64,000 nucleotides of DNA from Tetmemena sp. SeJ-2015 (lineage: Eukaryota; Ciliophora; Spirotrichea; Sporadotrichida; Oxytrichidae): assembly GCA_027382625.1 (NCBI GenBank), contig JAJKFJ010021168.1, forward strand, positions 35,211 to 99,210, written 5' to 3'. Of the stretch, positions 45,901-58,545 are shown in pieces; the stretch's first letter is position 1, and each line of letters starts with the position of its first letter. The notes below the pieces were generated by a model. That model saw only the letters and a program-made list of their open reading frames with translations, made no database searches and was not told the origin of the DNA. The position numbers and the translations under genes were made by a program.

Positions 45901-48900
45901 TGAATTCTGTAACATAAATTTAACAAAAATTTAATTACCATGAAGTAGACTCCTAAAGAGTATTCCTCATGAGTGTCATCATCAAAAGTGTTCTAAGAGA
46001 TGATGGAATTATTTAACTATAATTGAAAATTAGAGAGATCTCTTAAATTTTACCTCCACATAAGACTCTGATGAATATAATGCTCTAAACCCAAACTGAC
46101 TCATGCTTAATTATAATTAATTTACTTAATGCTAATTAAAAATTTAAGCTTAATTTGTTTGCGAGAAAATTAGAACTCTAAGAAATATCAACGACTGCTA
46201 CTTCATTAATCGCCTACATATTCGTGACTGACACATTAAAGATGGCAAAATTAATAACTTATAGGATTTAATTAAATTAGCCATTTTTATCTTGAAGAAA
46301 TTGTCTGAGAATTAACTGTCTGAGAAAGTTGTGTTCTATATTGAAGCAGCAGCCTTATATACATTTACCGCCTGAATAGAGAGAGTGCTGAACTTCGATT
46401 CCTGTATTAGCAAGTTTGAGCTAACTATGACTTTAAAAATTTAGAGAGCCTACTCAGATAGAGAAGAATCTGACTCCGTAATATTCGTAAAGCTACAATT
46501 CAGGATTTAAACTTTAGAAAGTTGGATTGAGATTAAACTCCCCCTCAACTTAATGTCTTGAATTTAACTATCTTAAAGTGTTAACAAAAAAAGAATTCAT
46601 GAATAAATGATATTATAAACAGAGAGTCGATATAAACTGAGATGAGCTTAGGCGTGTAACTTATTTTACTACCACTAATGAGAAACTTGGAATTGTAAAG
46701 TGATATTTGATTTTCATCCTAGCTTGAGTCGAGTTCTTAAGTAATGAGATCCTGAATGACTTAATTATTGTAAAGACTATAAAGACGAGTTTTTATCGCC
46801 TAGAGTCTTTAAGTTTGAGTGGATACTGTGGAATCAGAAAGTGTGGTGCCTGTAATCTCAGATTGCCTTATGTAATTAAAGAATGAGATTAAAAAGAAAG
46901 TTGATATAATTTCCATTAGACTCAATTAGAAGAGTGACTATAGCGTAGTTTGTGTTTATAAATGAGTTTTAGATCTTCAGTTGTCCATCATTTAAGATCT
47001 GGGCTATCGAAGCTTTGATCCCCATGTTGTTGGTGAAAGTGCAATTTGAGCAAACAATCGTACTCTCTGAATTAATTTAAAAACTTTAATTGACTGAGAA
47101 GATTCCTCCTTTTGAAACAAAGTTATCCTCTAAACTTAATTAAGAAGCAAAAGAGTTACATATAACTGTGTCTTTAACTGAGACTAAGCAAGCATATTCA
47201 CTAGCCGCAAATAATCCTTATCCCGAAGTTAAGGTGTTATTTTGAATTTTTCCAGCTATTGATACACTTGCAGATGAAAGCAAAGATACCAAGGGATTCC
47301 TCGTATTCTGGTTCTATAAAGTAGATTATAATATCTCTATCATATTTTACGTTATTAATTAGCAAGTTAGAAACTTAAGCCACCAAATTGTAGCTTGATG
47401 TAATACCATCTATGCCTGAGGGATTAAAGTTCATGAGCATTCCATCACTGTTGTTTGTGAATGTAATAAACCATATGAAACTAATGAGAATATTAAAAAT
47501 ATGAAGGGATTTTATTTTTATCTGTCATAGTTACTCCTGGGGAGTAGAGATCAAATTCTAGTAATGCAAAATTGCTGAGCTAGTTATCTTAAAAACTCAT
47601 AGTTTTCAAAATGAGAGAAACCTTTTAGTAGGAGGAAGGGCCGAAGTAAATGAACTGAGAGTTCTTGAGTGAATTTCCCTGCACGGTAAGGGTATCTACT
47701 GTGAGAGTGTACTGGTCAGATAAAAAGATAAAGATATAGAGATATGACGTTGACTAAGGATGTTAGATAGGTTATTGACTCTATGTAAATGAGGGATATT
47801 TTATTATTCTGAGAGGCCACAGTATTTTTCAAAATAAGAGGAGTGAGAATGTCTCCACAAACAAGTAAAAAAAATGAAAAAAGTGATTGGACTTTAATCG
47901 TGGTTCCTTTGCTCCTGGTTGAAATTAAATTGCCTTGGAGAACAGTGGATAAAACTTGAATTTGTTATGCCTGTTCAATTAGAATGAAATTAGTTCTAAT
48001 CAAGGTGTTGGTTATTAATTTGAGGGTCTGTATGTTTAAATATGGAGTATATCTCATGTAGAATGGAGTTAAATTAAAATTAGTAGATAAATTTTTACAA
48101 TTTAAAAAAAATTAGATGAGTGCAAGTTTTGAAAGTATTGCTTATGAATTGCAGAGACTTGATGACTACTGCTTGTTAGCCATAAATGTCGAACAAAGTT
48201 TTCTGCAAGTATCTGTCCTCTGTCTCCTAACTTTGGCTTACCAAAATAATAAATTGAAGAGAAGACGAGCAGAGAAGATTAGGCATCAAAATAGAGGAAG
48301 TTGTTAATGGAAGTCTTCTGGATAGAAATTGAATCAAAAGTCACAGTCAAATTAGCATATGAAGTTATTTATTTTAGTCCCTGGTGACAGTGAATGATAG
48401 CTTAGGAAATATGAATTAGAACCACTTTGTTAGTAGGAAATAAGGTTGAACTCTAACTCAGCATTAAGCTGCTTTGTAGACTGGGAGTCCACCGATATTT
48501 GGGTGATTGACTAAGAAATTTAATTGAAGGTGTTGTTGACCATAATTAACAGAGTTTAGAAGTAGTTTTGATTGTTGTAGATTTGAATCTGCATTTTGCT
48601 TTCTCCTATCGTTGAGTTGAAGTAGTTGCTGCTGATGTTTACAAGCTATTTAATTAATACATTAACAATATTTGTCATTAAAATGATAACAACTAAACTA
48701 CTATGTTAATTAAATTACCATATGATTTTCTTATGCTTTAGTTTATTGGTCATTAAGAATCTTGGAATTGCAAATATCAGCTAGCTCCAATTAAACAAAG
48801 AGCAGTTCAGTCGGGAATGAATACTAATTGAGCAGATTATTTGTGAACAGAAACTAGACTATCCTTATAAGAAAATGAAGTAGTTCTAATAGGTGTTATA

Positions 48901-50130
48901 GGTTCCAATGAACTAGCATTAGTCTATTTTAAGTTGTGCTTTTTAGCTTCCAAAGCAGTCATTATCTGATATTACTATAGATACTAAGTATGAACTCAGA
49001 TAGTTTAGGTCAAAATTATATTTACATAGTTTTTAATTATAAGATTTATGATAGAAAATATACTGCTTTCAAAGTCATCAGTGAATAGCTGCTACTCGTC
49101 AAGAGAATTAAAGAAACCTGATATTTTACATTTACTAGAGAGAATTCTTGATAAGAGCTACCGTCAATCATTTGAAAAAGACTTTAAGTTTGAGTTCCCT
49201 AAAACTTTGATGGATCTGCTATAAAGTTGATGTTCAAAATAGTTAGTATAGAGTTGAACAAGTGGAAGTAAGAATTTGTCAGAGATCGAGTGGAAATCAT
49301 ATTCACTTAACTTCTAAACGAGCCACTAGCGATTTATTAATTCCTCAAGGTAAAATTGTAATATCAACTTTACAGCATCAAGAAGGTTGTAGAAGTTGCT
49401 ATATAATTTTTAAGAGTTGATGAGCTTGGTGTATCAAGTCTGATTTGAACCGTTTTAGAACTATCAAATACTTGATCCTTATCCGACTTAGTGATGAATA
49501 ATTTCAAAGAAGTCTTGTCATAAGTAGCAATAGTAAGATTTGTACTATCAATCAACATTTTTGAGGAGATGAATTGATCTGAATTCTTCTCTATTAGGAT
49601 GAAGACTTAAGGTACAGTTGAATCGGTTTTATAGAATGTGTTGAAAACTTCTTAGATTGCAGTTTCTAGAGATATATAAGGATCCGATAAGGTTCCTAGC
49701 TCTATAAACGTAGAGCTCTTAGAGTCCACGAAAATGATGTTCGATCTGATTACTTTAATGTTTGAAGCTACCAAGTCACTATTCGAGTTATAAATATTGA
49801 GAGTGGTATTAACGTTGAAAGGTTGTAACTTTAACTCCTGATTCTGAAAATGTCAAAGGGAGAGAATAGGGAGCTATAGTGGATATATTTTGACACTTTA
49901 AATTTTCAAGAACAAAGATCATGCTACTGTCTTCTGAAGGGCAGTTCATGCAATCTTCAGCATTCGGTCCAAAGCAAGCAGTATTACAAGTTTAAAAGCA
50001 TGAATTGCATTCTCCATTTTAACTGTTGAGGTATTAATTCTAGAGGCATGCACTATAAGCAAAAGTGAAAAAGGATTGACGAAAACACAAGGGCTTGTAA
50101 TAATGTACTGTGCAAATTTAAATTAACCAT
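42960..50130 (-). CDS. Giant cell-surface protein: signal peptide, Cys-rich motifs, beta-helix repeats, multi-TM C-terminus
   Basis: ATG 50130 starts a signal peptide (MVNLNLHSTLLQALVFSSIL). Next is a furin-like Cys cluster (CNSCFQTCNTACFGPNAEDC, about 50000). From 49900 to 45400 the frame yields repeated units of the right-handed beta-helix (pectin-lyase-like) sort, for example SSNKAVDGGAIFLHCCQDC. A second Cys-rich region has CNTEAGYQGLLCHEC (44610), followed by several hydrophobic spans (NLIILLALPNMAVWIFGIPL, 43930; AFLILMVLYFYFVLSSNL, 43690; IFVLLLFMNSLFLMRFLYYF, 43500) and an acidic/basic cytosolic tail. Ciliate genomes hold large families of such receptor-like proteins; ligand and role unknown. 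Dozens of frame changes show heavy IES load, not mapped. The C-terminal limit is uncertain (see 42522-42830). Confidence 0.65.
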
Positions 50131-50226
50131 TTTGACTTTTTAATATATACAAGACAGATTATTATGAAGTAGGCCTGCAATTGCAAAATAATGAAGTTAA
50201 ATAAATAAATTAGAGCAGAAAAAACA

Positions 50227-53057
50227 ATGAATGAAGATATCATCAGAACAGCTCCTCCAACTGCAGTGTACAGCCTGAATTATGAAAATGATGATATTCG
50301 AGAGTCTTTGATATCTCTAGACGAAGGTGATGAGTAATAAGAAACTTTACTTTAAAAAGCAAACCTCAGTTCATAATAAGAGAAAAGCATAGCCAAGGAA
50401 AGCGATAGCAAATTATCTTTTAAATTTCAAGATTGAGGTATCTCTTTCCTAAATCGGATGAATCTCCACCCATTTTTTTATTAAGCGAAAGCAAGGCAGA
50501 TATTCACACTTGACGATGTTCTCAAGCAAGCTGGAGGGTTTGGTAAGATATTTAAAAGATTTTTTGAGTAATTTTTGATACCTTGATAAAATACGAATCT
50601 GAATTGTTAGATGACAAATGACCTTGAAAATGCGATAGTTAGTAAATGATTTTTATTATAGGAAAGTTTTAGATATATATGAGCGTGATGTTTACTCTTT
50701 CTTTCATATCTGGCAGTTTCTATGTCTACTCTATCGATTACATAATTTAAGAACCGGCTTTTAATAAAATAAGCGTTATACTTAATGTGAGTTTGATAAA
50801 TTAGCTTATTTGTGTCTGAATGCAACTGGCCAATATGTCTCTTGTGAAATAAATGTTGCTTGTAAAAACAAATCAGCCTCAAAGATCGACTGGAGTGCTG
50901 ATTATTCTATTCATAACTGGGCGACAGACTACGACTTATTTTTATTTTTTCTTTTTCTTGCTATCAGCATCAATAGCTGCAGCTGATAAACATCTTCTTC
51001 TACATTGGATACACTTTTGGATGCTTTTTTCGTACCTAGATTTATCGACTCTTATGGGAGAAGAAATCCTCTGCTAATATGTATGATCCTGCAACTACCT
51101 ATATATTTGGCGCTCCTGATATCTAAGAATCTTTACTTCAATATATTCCTTACTTTTTTGATGGGGGTCGTATGCGTTGGAAGATTACCTTATAAATAAA
51201 TATCCGTTTATTAAGATATAACGGGTGCTATATAATAATATCTGAATACGTCCACACTCCTTACAAAAACGCTGTTTCAACTCTCTTACTCGTATTTGAG
51301 CAATTTGTAGCATTAAAGATTTAAAGTATATATTTAAACTTATTTTTAGCTTTCATTAACGCTTTCTACTTCAGATTCATATCTCGTTAATGGATCTACA
51401 TTCAGATATTTGGGGTAGCTGTCAATCTTGTAGCTATCGTGGGCTCATACTTTATATAAGCATACATTGAATTTGTATTTAAATTTTTTTCCCTGAGAGT
51501 CCAGAGTATCTCTACTCCTTTTTTTAAATTCGATGAGACAAGAAAAGTTGTAAAATGGATTGGGAGGAAGAATGGAAAAGAGGACCAACTTGATTAAGGA
51601 TTACACTTTTGACATAGAATTCAAAATGCAACTTATAAAACTCTCCCTCGACTTTTTTAAGACACAAGCCAAATTCAGATCGTGAAACAAAAGGAGTAGG
51701 AATTCTCTAAAAGCATCGACATGCAAAAGAGCATCAAATCATATTTCATTAGAGAGATAATTTAATATATTTTAATCTTCTGTGAGGGAATTCCTGAAAG
51801 ACAAAATTCATGTGCAGAACTTAATTGTCTCAATAGTACTTTGGATGGCTACAATCTTAGGATAAACAAAATTTCCCTTAATTTTAATCGATCTAATTTC
51901 ATTAGGTTTACTAATGCATAATGTACCATTCAAACTATTTCCCGGGCGATACTTATTCAAATGATATGGCAGGCGCATCAACAGAGCTTATAGCGTATAT
52001 AGTGGCTGGCTTTGTGTATTCTAAATTCGGGCCTCGTCGTTTCTTTTTCGCAGCTTACTTGATTGCTGCAATTGGAAGTATTGGAATAATCTCAGTAGAC
52101 CAAAATGTTTATAAAGAGCTTGAGATGTTCTTTTCTTATCTGGGCAAGTTTGGGATCTCAGCCACCTATCAAGGAGTTTATCTTGCTAATGATAAGTAAG
52201 CATAAATAAATTGTTAATGAGTTGTTTCCAATTATTTTTGCTTCTACTACTTTTGGAGTGTGCAACATTTTTGGCGGAATAGCGAGTGCCGACTTCTATT
52301 CAGGTAGTATAGATGGATGAAACTCCTATGATGTCTATCTGTTTGGGTATTGTAGTAATCGGAGCGATATCAAGTCTTCTCTTAGTTGAATCTATGCTTC
52401 CCTCAAAGATATCTAGTTAAGCGAAAAGATAACTCCTGAATGATAAGACTCAAAGAGACTTGAAGTTTTTTTAAAAATTTTATAAATTTATAATTTCTAA
52501 GTTGAATAAAAATGACAAGGTTAAAGAATCATAGTGACAGAATAGAACGATAAAACTGAAGAGAGTAAAGCAGATGATAATCAGGAAACATTAGATGAGT
52601 CAGAAGTGCAAGAATCACTTTTGCCCACAGCTAAAAATTAAAGTAACATTAAGAGTTGGCTCTTCAAAATCACTAAGAAAGTTATCTACCAAAAGCAATA
52701 AGGTATGGCCAATATTTAATGTAATTTTAACCTTTAGAACTAAAAAAGCGAATCAGTGAAAGGAAACTAGGACGAGTCTTTTATCTAAGATTAAGAGATT
52801 AGGTATCTATTTGAAGAGGAAAAAATTACAATCGTTTTCCCACTTATATTGTAATCTATTTGACGGATTAAATTAATCGAATAGGGATTAGGGATGTTAA
52901 CTTTTGGAGCATTAGAGGAGCGACGAAGGGTCTAAAACATGAGCTGTATTCCATCAAATAAGAACAAGCAATAACCAATTACCCTAGTACAGATGATGAA
53001 TTCGATTACTCCAGCGATATTGCGGAGGAGCAGTCACCTTCCAAAACATTTTTATGA
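50227..53057 (+). CDS. SLC22-like MFS transporter 1 with long acidic tail
   Basis: ATG 50227 (MNEDIIRTAPPTAVYSLNYE). The N-terminal cytosolic part ends with FTLDDVLKQAGGFGKIF. An extracellular loop CLNATGQYVSCEINVACKNK leads to KIDWSADYSIHNW, like the SLC22 loop with its W..S.HNW motif. Then come YIGYTFGCFFVPRFIDSYGR (first MFS signature GxxxGxxxxPRxxDxxGRR), PESPEYL near 51495 and FGVCNIFGGIA near 52260. Blocks 52500-53057 (KADDNQETLDESEVQESLLP; NYPSTDDEFDYSSDIAEEQS) form an acidic tail I attach to this gene because frame and spacing allow it; they might be a separate gene. SLC22-type proteins move organic cations or anions across the plasma membrane. Many IESs, unresolved. Confidence 0.6.
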
Positions 53058-53177
53058 GGTGAATCTCAAATAGTATGAATTAACACAAAAATATCAATTG
53101 TTTACTTCTTATCCTTTAGTGCTCATTTTTACTCCTTATTTCATCTGAGAAGATAAATGAAGTTATTTATTATAAAA

Positions 53178-56161
53178 ATGAGCGAGGATATTTACAATAA
53201 TGATAGCAAAAACCATTCCAAACATTATTTACAAGAAAATTAAGCTTAAAAAATGCAGGATTCATTTAAATTACCTAATGAAAATAAGTCAGATTAAGAG
53301 GAACAACTTTTGATATCTAAATAAATCCACTAAAATGGTCTTTCTCTCTAAGAGGCATATTAAAAAATTGGTGGATTCAGTAAGTCTTATACAACTATCT
53401 TGTTGAACTAATTTTTACAAAAGTTCCATTTAATTCCATCTTATTCAATTTCACAGGCTATTTCCAATGGTGGGCGTCAGTCCTTTTTATCTATGGTTTG
53501 GGTACAGTCAGCTTGTTTTATAATGCCCTAGCATCACTTGAGAAATAGCCTAGGTATCTTTGCTAGAATCCTGATGGCACCGAGTATGAATGCGAATCTA
53601 AAGACATTTGTGATGATTCTACTTTGAAATGGCGAGTTGACTGGAACTACGATTCCTCCTTACACAATTGGATAGAAGACTTGAACTTGAGGTGTGAATT
53701 TAATTAATTATTTTTGAAAGTTCAACTAAAATCGGATTGTTAGGATCGATGTATTTTGTCGGATGGGTTACTGGTGCACTAATTACTCCTAGAATGAGTG
53801 ACATAAAATATGCTAATTTTAAATGACCTCTATGGTAGAAGGAAAGTGCTCTTATTTTCGATGGTTGGCCTAAATGCCATCTATCTTGGCCTTATCCTTT
53901 CTACTAAAATTGATTTAACAATTGGGTTGATGTGTCTCTTGGGATTCTTTTCTGTGGGTAGAGCCTCCGTAGGTTATCTCTATATGACAGAGCTCACTCC
54001 TGCTAAACAGCAAGTTATAGTGGGAAGTCTATAGCAAATGGTAGCAGGAATATTGACTGTCCCTATCTGCTTATACTTTTTGTACATATCAAAATACTGG
54101 CAGCCTTTCTAAATTTTTGGATGCTCTACTATGTTCCTAAACTTATTCCTTATTATAAATGAAGGAAAAGTAAATTTGATTATTTAATTAATAATTTTAT
54201 GATGAATCAATGTTTAAATTATATATTAGATTCACTTCTTCTTTATCGATCTTGAGAGATGGATCCTTAAAAAATGTATTTAAGTTTCGAAAATTACTCC
54301 ACGACGAAATAATGGATAATTGACAACTTTTATTTGTATTTATCCTGATTCTGATTATTTATTTTAGTTTTAAATTTCGCTATTTAAACCTATAAATTTT
54401 CTGTTGTGAATTATTATATCCACTCAGCTATATTGATTAAAGCTGAAATAAAATTTTTGAAACATGCTCTTTTAAGTATATGTGTAGTGAGCTTTTTCTT
54501 CTTGCCTGAATCTCCCAAGTACCTTATTAGCAAAAGAAAGTACGATGAGGCAAGGACATCAATCAAATTCATTGCAAAGTTCAATAGGTATAAAGGAAAC
54601 GACCTGGATTTCAAGTTTGACAGAGAAGTCGAAGAGTAAAATATAATTCAAGAGCAAAGTGTTCTTAATCAAAAGCAATAATTCTAACTCATAACAAATA
54701 ACAAAATTTAATCAAGCAAGACAGCTAAAACCTAGAAAATTCAAATAGCTCTAATTAACAAATCAATAATTAAATTAATATTAAAGAAGAGAAATTAATG
54801 GAGGCCTTCGGACTAAATAAAATTAGAGCCAATGAATCGTCATTATGATGATTTGGTTGACTCCTTTATCTTGACCACACAACTTACAGTCGAATAAGGG
54901 ATTATTTAAACATTGTGTCACTCCGCACGCTCAACATCTGAATTTTTGTTAAAGCCCCGGCTTCTGCAGACATGTCCAAAAAACCTTAAAGGAGATAAAA
55001 ATCCGGTAGCTTTCGGACTGAGAGCAAGTCGCTGTTCCGTAAGCGTCTGCTTCGCTGTCCAGCTGCATGACTGAGTGTTTGCCCATAAAATCACATCCCT
55101 CCACGCCTAACAGGATTAGGAGGGTGAGTGGGAACCACTCACCTTTGATTATCTCTCCAGTGAGCAGCCCAACCACCTTCCCCAGGGCTTCGGCTGCCAT
55201 TATCCCTTGCCTCTTTTAAGCACTCACCACCAGCCAATGGATTACCAAACCAGAAAGCCTTCAGGGAAAGGGCGACCGGTGCCTAGTGCCGGTCGTGTGC
55301 GTCCTGAATTTTAACTTTCTAATTTAATAATAAGCCAATAATTAAATGGAGTCACCTGCCGATGTAGTTAAAGAAGAATAATAGTTAACTGGAGGATTGA
55401 AGGATTTAATTAAAATAAGAAGACACACAATCAATCTGCTGATTATGATTGCAATTTGGATATCATCTTCCTTTAACTACTTTCTCATTAATTTCCAACT
55501 TAAGTACATTAAAGGAGATTTCTTCCTTAATACCATTGTGAATTCACTCACTGAAGTAAATTGTTAATCAATTTTGTTAAAGTACCTGCTTACATAATTA
55601 GTGGGATTGTATATCAAAAGTTAGGAATTAAAGTAACACTTGTGTCGAATTTTGCTTTTGCGCTGATAGCTTCAATTTTCTTGATCATTAAAATCTTAAA
55701 ATTCGAGATATTATAAGAGAATTGAACATTTTTAACAATATTTTCTCTAACGATACCTCAGTTATACCTGTGTTCATATTCTTGAGCAGATTTGGTATAA
55801 GTTCCACCTATAATGTTTGCTATCTCGCGAATTAAAACAAAAATAAAATATTATTATAAATGCCTTGATATTTCCTACAATCTATGCTGGAACTGCATTT
55901 GGAATTTGCAACATATTTGCAAAACTTGCAACTATTATTGCCCCTATGCTTGCTGAGGTAGACCCACCAGTACCAATGATTGTTTTTACTATCCTCTCAG
56001 GAATCTCAGGCATTTTATCTTTCTTCTTAATTCAAGAGAAGAAAATTAAATCCACTTCCTCCGTAAAGCAAGATGATTCGCAAATCAAATCCTCTCACCA
56101 TACGAAGTCTGCAACTCAAGAAAATAATGTATCTTTAAATTTTAAAGAGACAGAAAATTGA
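53178..56161 (+). CDS. SLC22-like MFS transporter 2, carrying a 572-bp IES with GC-rich cargo
   Basis: ATG 53178 (MSEDIYNNDSKNHSKHYLQE). Contains LSLQEAYQKIGGF, loop YLCQNPDGTEYECESKDICD, WNYDSSLHNWIEDLNLR, ALITPRMSDLYGRRKVLLFS (MFS signature, after a 25-bp IES), GRASVGYLYMTELTPAKQQV, LPESPKYLISKRKYDEARTS, and in the second half LLIMIAIWISSSFNYFLINF, PAYIISGIVYQKLGIK and FPTIYAGTAFGICNIFAKLA. Ends SLNFKETEN with TGA 56159-56161. About 530 residues after IES removal, standard for SLC22. Close paralogue of the next gene. Substrate unknown. Confidence 0.75.
53803..53827. other. 25-bp IES in transporter 2, pointer TGAC
   Basis: TGAC at 53799-53802 and 53824-53827. Removal restores PRMSDLYGRRKV, the conserved MFS signature. 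Confidence 0.9.
54945..55305 (-). mobile_element. GC-rich foreign-looking segment inside an IES, with one open frame
   Basis: Base composition changes abruptly at both ends. The minus strand has an 83-codon frame 55200-54949 starting with ATG (MAAEALGKVVGLLTGEIIKG) with no TGA, TAA or TAG; its internal part LTLLILLGVEGCDFMGK is hydrophobic. A perfect-stem hairpin GACCGG...CCGGTC lies at 55274-55294, followed by the 25-bp sequence shared with 14535-14559. I do not recognise the protein. Element borders are not defined by terminal repeats that I can see, so mobile origin is inferred from composition and absence in the paralogue. Confidence 0.45.
55307..55331. repeat. 25-bp sequence shared with 14535-14559
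   Basis: Exact match in the same orientation. It sits between the GC-rich cargo and the right IES pointer. Confidence 0.7.
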
Positions 56162-56447
56162 GAAGTATCAATATGAGATAATTATTCGCTTTTATCAAAT
56201 ATCCCCGAAACACCGCCTAATTTGAATCATTATCAAATTTTTAAACGAATTTAAATCGCTATTTCTTCCAAACTATACTCAAAAGTTCCTAAATAGGATA
56301 AATTAGGGTCCATAGCACAATAGTATAAATTAAATTCTTAAGGCTTTATATAGTTATCTATCCTCATAAATTCGCAATTAATTTTTATTTGAAAATTATT
56401 ATAACTCGTTTCTACTATAATTACTTTCAATAGAGTAGAAAAGAAAG

Positions 56448-58377
56448 ATGAAGCATAAAATTTTAGAAGAGGAAGATGAGAATCCTGACAAGAATGACTT
56501 ACTAAAGAGTGAGAATTCTGATAATCTAGACAACGAGGATTCTTCAAGAGGAAGTCTCTCCCAAGGACTATCCCTTGAGGAAGCTTTCGAGAGAGTCGGT
56601 GGTTTCGGTAATATCCTATTCTATCTTAATTTATTCAGGTTACTTTTACCTTTGGTCATCCCCACTGTTTATTTGGGGATTTGCAACTGGCTCATGCTTG
56701 TACTATGCAGTCGCTTGCCTTGAAAAATAACCTTAATACTTATGCTTCAATGCTGATATAGCATTAATTCGTGATAAAGTATGAAATGAAAAGAAGAACA
56801 TTTTCTGTCCCTTTTACTATAATTATCCATTTTTTAGTTTGGCTCAACTTACTAGTGCACTGCAGCTGAAACTTGCAACGACCCGACTTTAAAGTTCGAA
56901 ATAGATTGGTCAAGCGATATCTCGTTACACAATTGGGTAGAAGACCTGGACATGAGATGTAAGTACTATTGCTTCTCAAAAGAATTTTGTAGGTACTGAC
57001 CCTGCTAAAATTGGACTCATTGGCTCTATATACTTTGCAGGCTGGGCAGTTGCAGCTGTCATTCTACCCAGACTCTCAGATATGTATGGAAGAAAGAAAT
57101 GCTATTTCGGCTCGATGATTATATATGTTTTTAAAATGCTTGGTCTCTCTCTCGCCTACATCGGAACTATACTCTCGAAAAACTTAGACTTAACAATAGC
57201 GTTCATGTTTTTCAATGGATTTTTTGGCTTAGGTAGAGCCTCTATTGGCTTTTCTGTATATGCTCGAAATTTCCCCAAAGGGAAAGTCGGTCTTGTTGGG
57301 GACCATACTTCAGATAGTGAATTCGCAGACCACCCTTATAGTTTGCATTTACTTCCTCTATATATCTAAATACTGGCGTCCCTTCTAAACGTTTTGCGTG
57401 TGTAACCACAATACCCCATAACTCCTCTCTTTTTATTTTAAAACGATAAGCATACTATTTGTGCCAGAGTCACCTAAGTATCTCATCAGTAAGAAAAAAT
57501 ACAACGAGGCAAGAGATGCATTAAGATTCATAGCTAGATTTAATAGATGCTCCGATCCTGTCACTTTTAAATTTGATAGGGAAGTTTTAGACCAGTAAAG
57601 AGGATTAAGAAACACCACATCCAACATTAACTAATCAACATCGAGAATTACAGAAAATACGAACACTCTTAAAATTGAGGATCAACTTAAATCTCCCATC
57701 GCATAAGTTAAAGAGGAGCAGTAATTAACTGGAAGCTTGAAGGATCTTTTCAAAATTAGAAGACACACTATCAATCTTCTGATTATGGCAACTTTATGGG
57801 TAGCTTCTTCTTTCAACTACTATCTTATCAACTTTTAAGTTGAAGTATATCAAAGGAGACTTTTTCTTGAATACGATAGTGGCCTGTCTTGTTGAAATTC
57901 CTTCGAATATATTAAGTGGGGCTCTTTATAAGATATTAGGTATCAAAACTGTCTTCTTTGTGTGTTTCTGTATTTCAGTTATTGGCTCTACTTTGCTAAT
58001 CATTTTCAATGACAACACCTCAGTCATCCCCGTTTTTATTTTGCTCTCAAGATAAATATAGTTCATAATTATTCATGATTTGGAGTGAGTGCAACTTTTA
58101 ACGTTTGCTATCTAGCAAATATATGACATTCACTAATTACTTTATAAATGGGTTGATCTTCCCAACTATCTTTCGCAGGCACAGCTTTCGGAATCTGTAA
58201 CATTTTTGCAAAATTGGCCACGATTGTATCACCTGAGCTAGCAGAAATACACATGCCCGTACCTATGATAGTGTTTGACATAATTTGCGGAGTGGCAGCA
58301 GGTCTTTCCCTAATCTTACAAACTAAGCCAGAGGATGTAAAGCCCTCAGATGTGAAACTCAAATCTTCATCAAAATG
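56448..58377 (+). CDS. SLC22-like MFS transporter 3
   Basis: ATG 56448 (MKHKILEEEDENPDKNDLLK), acidic N-terminus, LSLEEAFERVGGFGNILFYL, a Cys-containing loop, IDWSSDISLHNWVEDLDMR, FAGWAVAAVILPRLSDMYGR (MFS signature), FNGFFGLGRASIGF, VPESPKYLISKKKYNEARDA, LLIMATLWVASSFNYYLINF, EIPSNILSGALYKILGIKTV, and FAGTAFGICNIFAKLATIVS, ending VKLKSSSK and TGA 58375-58377. Strong paralogy with transporter 2 throughout, but IES positions and lengths differ. A one-base frame step occurs at NFQ/KYIKGDFF near 57835. It probably works at the plasma membrane; substrate unknown. Confidence 0.75.
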
Positions 58378-58545
58378 AATATATCTTACATGATAATAAC
58401 CAAATCATAGTCTTATATGATTACAATTACTCCCTTAATACTATCGTCTATCTTATTGAAAAATATGGAATCATCAATCTAAAATCAATAGTGACTAATC
58501 TTAAGCATCAATACATATTTTCGTTGATTTAAATTATCGTAAAAA

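Larger units (their letters stand above)
54776..55347. other. 572-bp IES with GC-rich cargo, pointer AATAATTAAAT
   Basis: The 11-bp repeat AATAATTAAAT at 54765-54775 and 55337-55347 brackets the insert between the linker after DFKFDREVEEQ and the block VKEEQQLTGGLKDLIKIRRH. The paralogue at 57600-57740 has no such insert. The core (about 54945-55305) is GC-rich. A further small insert in the linker is needed to fix the phase. Confidence 0.7.
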
